A stretch of DNA of 64,000 nt from Albugo candida (lineage: Eukaryota > Oomycota > Peronosporomycetes > Albuginales > Albuginaceae): contig CAJNAR010000145.1 in the NCBI GenBank assembly GCA_905220665.1, positions 1,054,001 through 1,118,000 on the forward strand, read 5' to 3'. Position numbers and translations under genes: made by a program. The notes under the pieces are model-generated. The model ran no database searches. It was not told the DNA's origin and saw nothing but the letters and a program-made list of their open reading frames with translations. This document shows positions 1 through 12,785 of this stretch, one piece after another (positions within the stretch are counted from its first letter, which is position 1; every line of letters begins with the position of its first letter).

Positions 1-20
1 AGCGATCCCGCTGGTGTTGC

Positions 21-3000
21 CTAGTCCATCGTGGTCGTTGCTGCAGCGGCTGTCAAAACTCCTTCCAATTCTCGAAACTCAAAAAGAAAGCGACGAATAA
101 CGTCGACATATCTTGTCGTGATGTAAAGGTGCTCTGGTTCTTTGGTAATTCCAGCCCGCATGATTGATAGGACAAAGCGATGTGCCGTGCCGTAAGCTGC
201 CACCACATCAGCGATGCTACCTGTGGCAAGTATACTACCGTCACGACCAAGAAAATGGATTCCATGTATGTTCAAAGCAAGTGCGAAGTATCCCGGTAAA
301 TCAGTCCCGAGCCAATGGCGCGTACGTAGTCGACTGGAGGAAGCTGAAGCTTTTTGTACTTTTCTGCCTGTGCCTGAAAGTGGCAGCTGGCTAGGCCGAG
401 TCGTAAATTGCTGAGAGATCGATTGTGTTCGCGTCACCCGATTTATCTCCTGGTCATCGTCTTGTGAGGTTTCTCCGTCTTCACCCATTTCTTCATCTTC
501 TCCCGCCATCTTGACATTTTGAAAATTGTCTCGACTCACTGATTCGTTTCGAACTCGTGATCGTGATTTTGTCCTCGTTCGATTACTTGAACTCCTACTT
601 GAATTCGTAAGCACAATTGCTGGGTCGAAATATTCCAATGCTAATTTGCATGGAAAAATGACAGCCCCGTACAACCGACTAAGTTGTATTTCATCGACAA
701 ACATGCTTTGCAGGCTTCCAGCCTCCACATCGCCATTCGAGTGAATTAAGATTTCTTGCAGAACATCAAATATCACACTCGACCACTCAGACTCGGTCTT
801 TGTAGTCCACCAAGCAAGTGGAACATACTCCGATATTGAGACTTCATGCAATACATCATCACAATTATGGAAAGCCATGCACACAAACTCATCATCGGTG
901 TTACTTGAGCATTCACATACTACTAGCCCACCTCGATCAATAGCGATAGCATAGGCGGCAAGTCGTGCAACCACTTCTTCTTCTTCCACTGGAACGAGAC
1001 CCGATAGAACGTCATCCACAGCCTGGATGTAAGTCAGTCGATTGAACAGCTCATCTTCAAACAAAAATGTGGCGCCTGTTTGATGCAGTGCGTATCGTGG
1101 TGGAATAAGGATGCGTATTTTCAGCACAAATTTGAATTCCCGACCGCGAAGGGCTTCCCGTTCAAAGATGTCACCCAAAAACTCATTCGGCTCTAAAAAA
1201 CTTGGTAATGCAACAAATCTTTGGAAAGAACTGCTCGACGAAGAAGCATTCTGCTCGGTGAGTTTCGCACTCGCTGATATGGTAACGATACCAAGAAACT
1301 GTGCCAGTCGATCATCGAGTCCAAGGAAATGAGCACAAATCTCAATCAGATGTTCCACCGTCATCTCTGGTGTTACTGGAAATCCTTCGGCTAGCACAGT
1401 CCCATCGAGCAGCTCTATTGAAGATGCCAAGAAAGGAGGTCGAGAATCATATGCTTGTATCTCATCCATACTTGGAATGAATCCTGTAGCCCCATTACTA
1501 ATCAGTGTCTCCAAACGTTTGGAGCAATACGACGCAATCCCATTTAATATGCGCCAGAAGCTATTCGAACTCGGTCTTGAGGCATTGAGAAAACGAAAAA
1601 CGTACTCTTGTAGTGCATCAGATGGAAGAAAAGATGTCGCACACATAGCAAATAGAGCCCATCCACGTAAGCTGCTGTCACGCTTGGGATTTTTGGTTAA
1701 TTGCTTCATCAGTTGAATGTAGATTTCATCCACAAGTCCACCAACTTCTTCTACGCCAAGTTGTAGTATAAATTGGGCCAGCATGTCACGGTATAGCACA
1801 ACTCTGTCTCGCATGTACCCCAAAATGCATCGATTAATGCCAATGGCAAGTTCACTTAATTTACCCGGAGGTTGGGCACCACTAGAATCATTAGTGCTTA
1901 CTGCCATGTTGGGTGTGCGTAGTGCCCAGTTAGAATGACTTGAATCTTCATCCAGAATCAGAAGGCTGCGTTGTAATGGAGTAAGGCTCCAGTATAGCTT
2001 CACTACTTGAGGTCTTTCATCGTCGCCGGTCCGGTTGGGTAATTCAAGTCTTTGGAGTCGAAGAAAATGGAAAAATGCAAATGCATCCCTTTCCTTTTTC
2101 ACATAATCTGTCAAGTGATTAGTCGCTTGTTCTTCATTCAAGTTCGTCGCAATCGGTTCACTTGGGTCAGTTGTTTCATCCTCTTCATCGTTACCACGTG
2201 CGATTGTTTCGGAACCTTCGGTTGATGGTCCGCAGCTTCGTGAGAGGTCTTTTTCATCATCCTCATCGATATGAAGACCACAACACTCGGCTGAAGAAGT
2301 GCCAGGGAAAGAATCGCGACGATGTCCATGACGTTGATCGGCTCGCCGATACATTATGACTGCATCTAATTTAGCGACTGCGAGGTCGATGAGGCGACTT
2401 TGTACTCCAGCGCTGCGTGCCGTTTCCAAAGCTGACGTTAAGGTGCCAACGCTAAGCGTTTCGATAGGGATGTGTAATTGTGTCTCGAGCCTTGATCTGG
2501 CGGTAACAGCCTTTCCTAAAGCCCGTTGTAAGCGAGCGATTCGTCGAAGTAGTTCCTCTCTCTCGGTAGTTCGAAAGCGCTGCCAGGGCTCATTATCTCC
2601 ATTCGCTGAAGTGAATTTCTCATACTGTGTAGTCAAAAATTCAATTGCATCTTCTCGGATTTCAGCGCGCCGAGCTAGACGAGACTCGAAGAAAAGAACT
2701 GTTGTTGCTAACGCATCATCGGGGTCTTGGATCCATTTATCTAAATTGAAAGTCTCTTCCGTCCGATCGCTTTGCTCCGTACTCTCGGACATTGTCAGAA
2801 GCATCGAGTCATGATAAAATTCAATGATACGTCCGTATGCATCGACATCGCATCCACATGTCAATGCTCGCTGTATCAATTTATCGATCACTGTGAGATC
2901 AGCTTCATTGTTTTCAATTGCATTCAACGCATGTTCGAGGTCTTGAGTCACTTTTTTGACTTCATTTTGATGTTCTACTTTCGCTGTAATCAGCTCTTCT

Positions 3001-6000
3001 ATCGGATCACCTTGAGCCAAGTCGATTAAGTAAGTCATATCGTCCTCGTTACAAGCGGTCCATAATTGTAGCAACATCTGCAAAGGACTTGCTGCTTGCT
3101 CTTGATCCATCAAAGGTGCTACATCAAGCATCGTATTGTCGGTGTCTTCAGAGTCTTCGACGTTTTGTAACTCATCCCTCTGCTTTAAGGCATTTTTTAG
3201 ATTGAAATCCCATGTGGCAATTCCACCTTCGATAGCTGTAGAGATCGCAGAGTTCAATAGCGTGAGATCACCACAAGTTCTTGCTATAGCGAGAAATTTG
3301 ATCGATTGATTTCGTTCAGCATGGAAGCTGAGTGCACTCAGTCCATGAGCAAGATTATCTCGAGCGTTCTGCACAAGTTCAATACCAAGCTGTGTGATTA
3401 CTTGATCTCCCAATGATGCGAGGCGCTCCAAAAATTTTTTTGTAGCGATCCAGTTTCCTTCTTCCATAGAGCGCTCCAGTGCTGCTCTGAGAAGGGAAAG
3501 CTTCTCTGTAGACAGGGTTATTGCGTCAGTGCTCTTGTCATTAATACAAGTAGCCATTGGCTGTGGACTAGGTTGTGTTGATGTATCTTCAGCGGCGTCG
3601 ATAGCTGAACGCAGGAAAGTTTCGATCTCAGGACATTGAGATTCTAGTCCTTTTTGTAGCACATTTTTCAGTGGTGAATGCAGGGTTCGAATAGCTTCAT
3701 GGGCGGATTGCTTGGATACGACTGGAATCGCTTTATTTACAGCCTCAAGCGTGTTCATCAAAGCTTCCACAGCACCTTTTTCTTCTAATGCGCGGATGAC
3801 AAGTACTGTCGCAAGCTTCTGCTCTTTGATATCTTTTGTGGATTCATCCAACAATGCCAGCGTTCCCATCAATGACTCTACGTCTTTACTCAATATTCCA
3901 TCCCACAGTTGCTTCCGAATTTCCTGCTGAGCCTGAAGATTCTTGTGAGAACGCTCTTGTTGAGCGTGTTTTTCATCGAGAAGACTTGCACAACGAAGCC
4001 TGAGCTTTCTCAAATGTCCCGTATCCATAGAAGGATGATACGTTTCTGCAATTCGAATGACATAATCTACCAGAACAGGGTGAATGTGGGACCCTTTGGA
4101 TGTAATAGTTTCAGCTGATTCGTGCAATTCAGACGTTTGAGTCAAGTCATTCGCTAGTGATTGCACGTATTCTTCTTCCTCTAAAACAGTAACTAGTGCA
4201 CTTGCCTCGTTCAAAACTCGAATGTACCGGGGTGGTTCTTGTTGATCTCTGTAGTTGAGGGAACCATGAGCACTGCTGGCATGGTCTTGTTGCTGGTTAA
4301 CACGTTTACTACGCGCCGAAAGAGTGCTCAAACTCGGCGCAAGCAATTGCTGACACTTCTGGATACTTATGAATAGCTCATTTCCGTCACGTTTTTGCAT
4401 AGCTGTGCGAAGTCGTTGCATGTTTACTCGAATTTCTAGCGCTTTTTTACGAAAAACTCCATGGAGTAGACTCCGCTGTATCATTGTTGCACAGGCGTTG
4501 AGGTAAATATCCCGAGCTTGTTCCAGTTTCTTATATTGATGGCTCGTACAAAATATTTTGTTTGCCTTCATTGATGCGTCTAAGACATTGGATGAATCTG
4601 ACAGGCGTTGTGGAGCTGCTGAAATACGATAGGAGTCATCTTCTAATACACCGATTGCCGAAAGAGATCGCAACAGAGACTCAATGGTTCCACGATGTCC
4701 ACAGATATTTTTGTATCGACGGATAAAATGACTAAAGGATAATTGTACGCTGAACACAGATCGACTAGCACGCATTAAGTCAACAATATGCATCATGCGA
4801 AGTTGCTCTGCTACATAGCCCGAGTCGAAATGGCCTTGTTCTAACGTCGAGTTTGGTTTCAAACACACCAGAAAATTCTTCCCAGTATGATTCAAAGCTT
4901 GCAACAATGCATCCGACTGAGTTTGCATTTCCAAAGCAGTGCCTTGTGTACTATTAGTGTTTTGCCGTTTTTTTGATGCTGTTTTTCCAGATGTAGTCCG
5001 TTTTCTGCTATCAGCTTTTTTGTTGTCTTCAGTTGACAACGCTCCTGCCGCTGCCTGATTCGTAGCAATCTGAGCTGCTCCGACGGCACGTAAAATTCCA
5101 TTTTTTGACGAATGCATAATTGCCGCACATGTCGCGGAGACTGTGAGCATGTTTTTTGGACAGAAAGATTTCCCGGAGTACAAAATTTTGCCATGATAAT
5201 GTTCAATTGTGAAAAGGAGGTTCCAATCTCGAGGATTATTAATACGACTCTCCAAGTACTCCGTATTTGTCGGTCTTGCAAGAGCCCGAGACCCATCGTT
5301 TACAGCTAGTAAGTTGGAAATCAGCTCTTCTTCATCGGGTAAGCGCATTTTAGAATGATCGCGTAACAACACAAATAATCCAAGTGTCGGGTGCTCCATG
5401 AAATCAAGACACTTATTCTCCACGTGACTCGAAGACATTGTATTCTCACTCAGTCTAGTACTAAAGCTTCCACCTTTCATGCTGCTGGACCGAGATTTCG
5501 TTGTTGCGAAAGCTTCAAGAGGACTCAATGTATTGATAAGATAAAAATGTTGCACTTTTTCAGACCAATAGTTTGCACAGAGTTGCTCGAACCCATTGAA
5601 TCGTACGCTGGTGCTTTGTGAATGATAAGGTGCGCCTGATGTCCTAGCGTTTATGTCGGTCGAACTGTTACGGAGTGCCGAGGCCGTGCCAGAAGGAAGA
5701 ACTATTTCACTCGTAATGTCCTCATGACCGATCGTATCCAGTATATGTATACCCTGACTTTGTATCACCAGGTTCGAATTTGCATAACGATCAAATACGC
5801 CACCAAGGAAGCCATTGAGTGTCTCCACCATGAAATGGAAAAGCGACTCGTACACGGACCGTATAAATGTATCTCTGGCTTTATTTGCTTGTGCCACTGT
5901 CACAACTTTCAAGGAGGAGACTGCTTTATTGTTCTCATCGCGGGAGAAAAATTGTCGAGTTCGGAAATAATTGTCAAGGACAACAGGTTCCACATCGAGT

Positions 6001-8053
6001 AAGTGGGCTACCAGTGTGATTTGTGCAGGGTCTTTTAGCACACACGAAGCTGCATTAAGTACAGAGTCTCTTCTTCCAGGATTTCCAGTTGCGTCGTATG
6101 TCTGATCTCTCGTCGACCCTTCCCCAGAAGTCTCAGGTACAAATTCAACGTTTCCCAGATGTAGTAGACCAGCGATAATACGAATAATCTCAAGTCTTTG
6201 AGACTTACGGATCCTCAATACTGAAAAACTTGACATTAGGTCGCGATAATCTCGAGCATCTATCGTTTCATCTCCCCCCGGTGCAGTCGTGAATGGAGGG
6301 AATGAACCCACTGAATCAGATTGATTCTTGAGCAAAGCAAAGTCATTGGCGCATTTGTTACTCAGTTCAAGCTGTTCTCGTAAGCCTGGATCGTGCTGTA
6401 CACCAGCCAACACTTGATAAAATACGTGAAAATTGCGTTCATCATACCGAGTTTCGATGACACGAGACTTCTCGAAATAATGAATCGTAAACCCTCCGCC
6501 GATCAAGTGACGGTGCTTGTTGAATTCGACCGATATCATTTTCGCAAAACGAGACGAGTTTCGATTCTGTCGCGTCGTCGCATTACCAAAGCTTTCCAAA
6601 ACTGAGAATGCATGCAGAATTTGCTGCCCAACAGAATGCGCCGTTGAATTCGCGTTGAGAGAGTCCGACTGAAGAGAAGCCGACGATGTGTTTTGCTGAG
6701 CACTTTGTGGCGCTTTAGGAGTGCTTGTCGGAACATCAGCGAGTTCCCTGCCTTCCACTAGCAGATCGGCAGTCTCTGTCTCTTCACCATAGTCGCACAA
6801 ATATTGCACAAGTAATTTCGCGGCATCAGACTTCCCGGAACCCATGACGCCGACAAGAATAATGGCCTGGTCTTCGCCTGTGTCTTGCATGAATCGAAAG
6901 GCATTATGAGCCATTGCAAACAGGTGCGGCGGGATGCTGTTGTAATTTATTGTTTTCGGGGCGCCCATGAAATATGTGCCCAAAGAAGACGAGGCATGGC
7001 TAGATGCAAGCGATTGTGTCGAGAAACCCACTGCGCTACTTGCCAGAGACCCTGCAGCAGTCATTGTCAGGTCAAGCTGCTGTTGTTGCTGCATCATGTC
7101 CTGCATAACTAAGGGTGTATAAATCGGTAAAGATACCACTGGATTAATGCTAATCAAAACACGATCCATCCATGTGTATATCTGATCGATGCGATATCGT
7201 GCTCGTAGTGTATACAGTACGATATTTTCCAATTGTTTCTGTGAGAAGACTTCATTTTTTCCACTGTCTCCCTTAAAAAAACGCTCGTCAGAATTCAGAG
7301 CTTGACTCCATTTAAGAATAATCTTAACCTTACATTTGTTGCCATCAAAGGAATGGAGCTTAAATCTTGAATGTTCCGAGATGGTGCTGTTTTGGGATGA
7401 TGACAAAGCGGTATTCTGACGTAATCAGAATCTCTTATTTCCCGTTCTTCTCCATCTTCGGTATGTACAGTAATCACAGGTTTCTCATGGTCAGTAACGG
7501 GATCGTATATATATCCTACTCGGACAACGCTAGCTGGAATGACGCCTTCTTTACGTTGTGTACCGCCTACATCGCAATCGACCAAAAGATGTGTATTCTC
7601 TGAATTGCCACTAGATTCCGGAACCCATATATGATCTCCTTCGTCAATCATTCCAGAACGACTATCGGCGTATCCATTTGCTGTTGTAGAATGATCAACC
7701 GATCCCTTGGTCCGTGAATTCTTTCTTGCTTTGTTCGTTAGCGGTGATTGACCCATTGGTGTTTTTCGTTGCGAAATACTAGGACTGATAGTACCGAGAT
7801 CATTATTGTGTCCTGGCAAAGATGAAGAAATATTTAATGATTGGGAGCTTGACCCTGCAAGCAGAGTATTGCCACCGCCTTGTTCCATCGAATTGGTTCG
7901 CGCATGATTCCGATTCTGAAACTCGCTCGTATCTCCACGTGAAGAATGGCGTGGTCGTGTGATTGTATGCAGTCGAGGTACACCAGGAGATGACGAGCCA
8001 TAACTTCTGGTAATGTCCAGCAAACTTGCTTGAGAAGGCCGAAAATTGGACAT
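21..8053 (-). CDS. Myosin-like motor protein with MyTH4-FERM tail
   Basis: Two exons, 7334..8053 and 21..7238, joined across a 95-nt phase-0 intron (donor GTAAGG, acceptor TTCTCACAG); product 2645 aa from the ATG at 8053. Residues about 150-1110 are a divergent myosin head: P-loop GVMGSGKS near 370-377 (usual form GESGAGKT), switch I NRNSSRFAK near 467, switch II DTIGHE near 742 (usual DIxGFE). A Gln/Ser-rich insertion of roughly 50 residues lies before the P-loop. An IQ-like stretch near 1170 is followed by a long helical middle, a MyTH4 domain about 2030-2150 and a FERM region about 2170-2620. By family it should bind actin and carry membrane or microtubule-linked cargo. The altered switch residues leave its ATPase activity uncertain. 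Reading exon 2 alone from an upstream TTG would lose the myosin N-terminal domain and translate intron. Confidence 0.85.
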
Positions 8054-8439
8054 ATTCAGTGTTCGATATGCAGGAAAAGCAGTGAAAGCGATTAGATACT
8101 CAAAACGTTACGAAGATCGTGTCGTCTTTATCTTTTCGGTGTAGACTATGTGTTCAGCTCCTTCCTAGTTCCGTATGTTATGTAAGCCTTCGACTTTCCG
8201 TGCAAGGGTTGCAAGACATACGGGTGGGTTCGTGGATATGTTATGGGTTCAGTCGAATACATAAGGCGTAATACAATATCGAACATTTGATGAGTTTACA
8301 TTTGTCGTCTAAGCTATCCCGGAAAAGGTTACAGCCACAATCATCTTATGAATATCAGCGACTGTACTCAAGATTTGGTCATTGTGAACTATGAAAATAA
8401 TGCAGGTACCCAATTCGTGTACTTGTACGAGACGCTCGG

Positions 8440-10857
8440 GGCAGTCATGCACATCCGTCATGATATCCCCAATCATCTCTTTCTTTTGTAAACAAGATTT
8501 TCAATCGAAAGGGGCTTGCTAGAGACAGGATCATATGATTGTTCATGAGAGTGACATTTCCAGTCCGGATCGCTGCTATTTCATTATTGTTGTTCAAGCC
8601 AATGAGGTGCGATGACGGTATGGTTCCAAGTGTTGAGAATTGCGGTAGAGCGAAACATTGAGAATGCCAACAATCTTACTACGCATTGGCACATGTGAGT
8701 TAACTTCGGGCTAGATGGAATATTATGATTTATGGACTTTCATTCGGTTTCCGTGTACTGCATCAAGAATACCAGTGAGACAGTTTTATATACCCGCGCA
8801 ATACAAGTGGTGCTGCTGTTCTTTGTGCGGTTGAAGTCAATTGAGTAGTTCTCTCCATACACCCAGCAGCTTTCCGTACATTCGATTATAAGACCGGGCA
8901 TAGTCCTTCTCGCTGATCCATTACTTGTATATGACCCGCTTTCTCGACATCACTAGGCAATATTCTATTCAGCGCATGTAGAACGACTAGGCAAGCCAAT
9001 GCCTCTGAGTCTTCTATGATCTGTACATTTGTTGCATGCTTCACCCTATTTCACGTCATTATTGTGTACTGTTAATTGGGTTTTTTCCACTTGATATTCA
9101 ACATCCCGTTTTGCGAAAGATGACAATGCTTGATTCAACCAGCCTTGATCCTGGAGTCTACTTAAGTCGAATATGCACATTTGCTAGAATCATCTATCTC
9201 GCTGTTGAATATTCGTGAAGTACATTTCCTATAACTACAGTCTGATGCTCAGTTTGATCTCCACGTTAAGCACGGCGTCTTGTAATTGCATGCAACCGAC
9301 TTGCATCGAATTTAACATGTTCGACTTGTTCAGCAAGTCAGTATCAGAAGCCCTCCCAGATATGTTCTGGTCTCTCGATCTGCGTGAAAGCTCTTCAATC
9401 AGCTCCTTCCAATGACGCGTATATGATGAAATACTTTTGATATAAAATGAAGAGTGACAAGACAAAGCGGCCGCTTTTCAACTTATTCGCTTGATTGTAC
9501 AGAGCTCACATCTTTCGCCAAATTGGTACAAAATGCTCATATTTTTGCATTGATTTCTACCCGTTCTAACGTTAAGTTTTCTGATTGCGCTTTGCAGATA
9601 ATTCTTGAACGTGAATCTCCAAAGAAAAATTTACGGGCTTGCGACTATCCAGAATTCATCTTTGTAATACATACGAGCACATTTCAACTCGCCTTCTCGT
9701 CAGAATTTCTCCTCTCTGTTTCTTCAATGAAAATTCATAACACATGGTCACGACGTTCGTCAACGTCTCAAGCCCAGATCATTGCTTTATTTAACTCATG
9801 TTCAACATATTGAATGCAGGAACCTCGCATTTCACTTAAACGGTCGATTCGGCTGCGAGAAATTGTTGAGTCTTGATGAGAGCTGAAGGTAGTTTTAGTC
9901 GCATATTGTCTTCCATCCTTTTAACACAGGAAAGAAATTTCAAGCTGAATGCTAAGAATATCCGAAGTGTGAAAATGTCCAAGTTTTGTCATCCCCGTCG
10001 GAATAATCGACACGAAGTGGCTACATTCCGCAAATTTGTCAAATTGTGCAATATCCTTCTTAGCCCAAGAAAGTGAGAACCGATACTCGTCGGCCATCAA
10101 GTCGATCATCTTGCGTTAGCTAAGCGGGGAGGTACCATTTGTCTCTGTTGTGTTGGAGACAAAGATTACACGCTTAACTTTATTCTCGTACACGTTGTAG
10201 ACCATTCTATTTATTCACCATGCTGACCTCACTCACCCCATCCGCTAAACATCTGCAATGTGAGCACGTATTGTGACCTTCGTGTAACGGGAAGTGGTCC
10301 ATATAGGTGTGATTCTATTTCGAGCCGCAGAGGCGGTTGAGATGATTGGCCTACCTTTCACAAACTAGTTGCGTATCAAGTTTAAATTTCTGCCATACCC
10401 CACCGCATTTTATCAAGTGATGATCATTCAGGAAAAAGCTTGTATCTGATTCAAGCAACTGAACATCGACCTGAAATTCATCGTTAAGGATCAAAGCTTC
10501 GTCATTTGGCTTGATAAGACCACACTTTATCACGTATACATATGCGTAAATCAGTTTGTCGAAAGAACCATACCATCGGACATCCCGTAGATACGAAAAA
10601 GCAATCTGCGCCTGAAAGCATTTCCACGGGATTAAGAAACGCACGCATGAAAGGATATCGTTTTGTACCATTCCAGCCAAGCTAGCATAACATGCAGAGT
10701 CGATCATCTTGTCAATTTTTTGATTGTATGTGTCAATCGATTTTAATTCTCCAGTTGGTAGCTTCAACATAGATTTCCGATCCTCGCAATTTGGAGTATA
10801 TGGCAAATCTTTATCTAGTGCCGCCTCTAGTATTGGTGCTCGATACAGCCATTCCAA
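8440..10857 (-). pseudogene. Decayed protein-coding gene, family not recognised
   Basis: Reading down the minus strand gives a chain of coding-like pieces that change frame or hit stops. They are an ATG-started 168-residue piece (10351..10857), a 62-codon piece (9921..10109), a piece at about 9768..9919, one at 9572..9770 containing an in-frame TGA at 9656..9658, a 76-codon piece (9235..9465), and shorter ones near 9050..9178, 8890..9026 and 8448..8605. All lie on one strand in one order, with protein-like mixed helical composition, and splice sites do not join them convincingly. I take this as a long gene broken by frameshifts and stops. A heavily spliced functional gene is the alternative. 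No domain could be named. Confidence 0.45.
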
Positions 10858-11522
10858 TGAAAGATCGACTGCTAAAGAACTAAGATCCTTTCATTTTAGA
10901 AGTGCCAGCCGAGTATTAGAAGGCGCATGGCATGATCGTAGCAGCCCAAATCCAAACTTTCGATCTCTGACTCTGGATCCTCACAACATCACCGTACATA
11001 TACAAAATCTTCATAGATTATGGAAGCAAAACAGAAAGAAAATGCTTCCGTGTCACATCCCACTATACTCCTTCCAAGCAGGCCTTCCCACTCTATCATA
11101 TTTCGAATATACTGGCAAGGCGGCACACGGCATTAGCATTGTTTTCAGTCTTGACAAACGGCACAAGATCAATTGTACTGCTAAGATGAATAACCGAAAT
11201 CAAAAATTTACTTATTCTTGAGCTGAAAAGCTTTCACCTTGCAATTGGGCTTTTTCAGAGTAGTGGGTTTCAAAAGGTGAACCAACTTGTCCTGTAAGTA
11301 TCTTGTAGATGGTTCGCCAACATGCTCCATGGACTTGGAGGACACACAATTATACTCATACACTCGATAAGAAAGTGTACGCTGGACTTTTACCTACAAT
11401 ACGCATTGTATTAGCTCTTCATGATTCTTTCGATTACATCACATCTGTCGCCACGTTGATACGACGGAGGGTTCTTGTCGACCGAATACATTCACGCAAC
11501 TTCCGATTGTAGCGCCAGAAGT
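10858..11522. other. Intergenic region before UBR7
   Basis: This holds the 5' side of the decayed minus-strand gene and the upstream region of UBR7. A 165-codon plus-strand frame (10724..11221) mostly lies opposite the pseudogene piece and has no recognisable content. Minus-strand coding-like fragments continue weakly to about 11150, so the relic may extend further. No clear promoter motif was identified. Confidence 0.4.
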
Positions 11523-12711
11523 ATGAGTTCCGAGTCGAATGAAGAGATAGAAAAGTGTGAAGCAAGAGAAGAGGAAGAGGTAACTCTTCCCGAAGTGATC
11601 CAGCGTGATAAGCTGATGGTGGATACCGCAAATGCAGTGCTAGGTGGTATCAGCGATACAAGCTGCACGTACCCCGCAGGTTATATTCGTCAGGTACGTC
11701 CATGTCTCCATCAAAACTATCGGTGCTATTATCTACCACTTTTAGCCTGTCTATGCTTGCGTGACATGTCTTTCATCTGGATCTGACATTTCTGGTATCT
11801 GTCTGGTAATGATAACCACTGCCAGTACTCTGCATTTCTAACGAATTGATCTGAAACATCAGGCATGCAGTTATCGTTGTCATCATGAACACGAATTGAT
11901 CGAGCTTTACACTAAAAGAGATTTTCGTTGTGACTGTGGAAACTCACGTTTTGCATCCCCTTGCACTCTTTTTCCAATCAAAGACTCGATAAATGAAAAA
12001 AATACGTATTCGCAAAATTTCGAGGGTAAATACTGCGTTTGCCATCGTCCATACCCGGATCCAGAACGAAAGAGTCCCGAAGTGATGATACAATGTGTCA
12101 TTTGCGAGGACTGGTTGCATGAAGTACATCTATTCTCTGCTGGAACGAAGAAAGAGGAAAATGCGAGCACACCTAATTCACCTGAAACAAGTTTAGTGAT
12201 CCCAGAAGACTTTGATGAGTTCATATGCGTGGCGTGCATTGCTAAATTGCCATTTCTGAAATTATATAACAATGAAGATGTATCGGCTTCGAGCGAATGC
12301 AAACTTGCTGAGCTGCGTCTTGGAAAGAAAGCTTCACGTAGTGAGGCACTAGAGCCAATGTTCTGGCATAGTGGCTGGCGAAACTCACTTTGTAGATGCG
12401 TTGATTGCCTTAATTTGTATCAAGATCACAAAATTTCTTTCCTACTGGATTCTCAGGACACCCTTCAAGCCTACGAAGAGAATGCAAGGCAGCACAGTGA
12501 ACAAGATTCAGAAGAAGCTGCCGAGAAAGCTTTCAAGACACAATTATCTCATGAGCAACAAATCGAAATGGCGATGGGTTACCATCATATGAAAACACAG
12601 CTCCAGACTTATTTGGGTGGATTTGCATCACAAAACAAGACAGTCAAAGCCGAAGACATCAAGGATTTTTTTACAAAGCTGCAAAAGAGCAAGCGACAAA
12701 GAACTTCATAG
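11523..12711 (+). CDS. UBR7: UBR7-like putative E3 ubiquitin ligase (UBR box + PHD finger)
   Basis: Three exons, 11523..11693, 11746..11805 and 11863..12711, give 359 aa. The 60-nt middle exon (after TTTTAG, before GTAATG) supplies the Cys pair of VYACVTC and is needed to complete the UBR zinc finger; the third exon opens with ACSYRCHHEHEL. The UBR box covers about residues 45-118 and includes FRCDCGNSRF. The PHD-like finger at about 120-190 contains YCVCHRPYPDP and MIQCVICEDWLH. Length and motif order match the UBR7 family, nuclear proteins linked to histone H2B ubiquitination and N-degron-like recognition. The C-terminal third is helical and charged. The first ATG is at 11523; the frame further upstream has only a TTG. 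Confidence 0.9.
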
Positions 12712-12785
12712 CAATCGAAATGGTAGAGCATCAACTGGGGCCGTCGATGTTGTCACAAAATCCTTCCCACTCGGCGAAATCTTCC

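Noticed and set aside
7239..7406. Start of the myosin frame at 7406
   Set aside because: The codon is TTG and the stretch is intron; the true N-terminus is on exon 1 from 8053.
10724..11221. 165-codon plus-strand frame
   Set aside because: Partly opposite a better minus-strand coding piece; no domain, and its own composition is not convincing.
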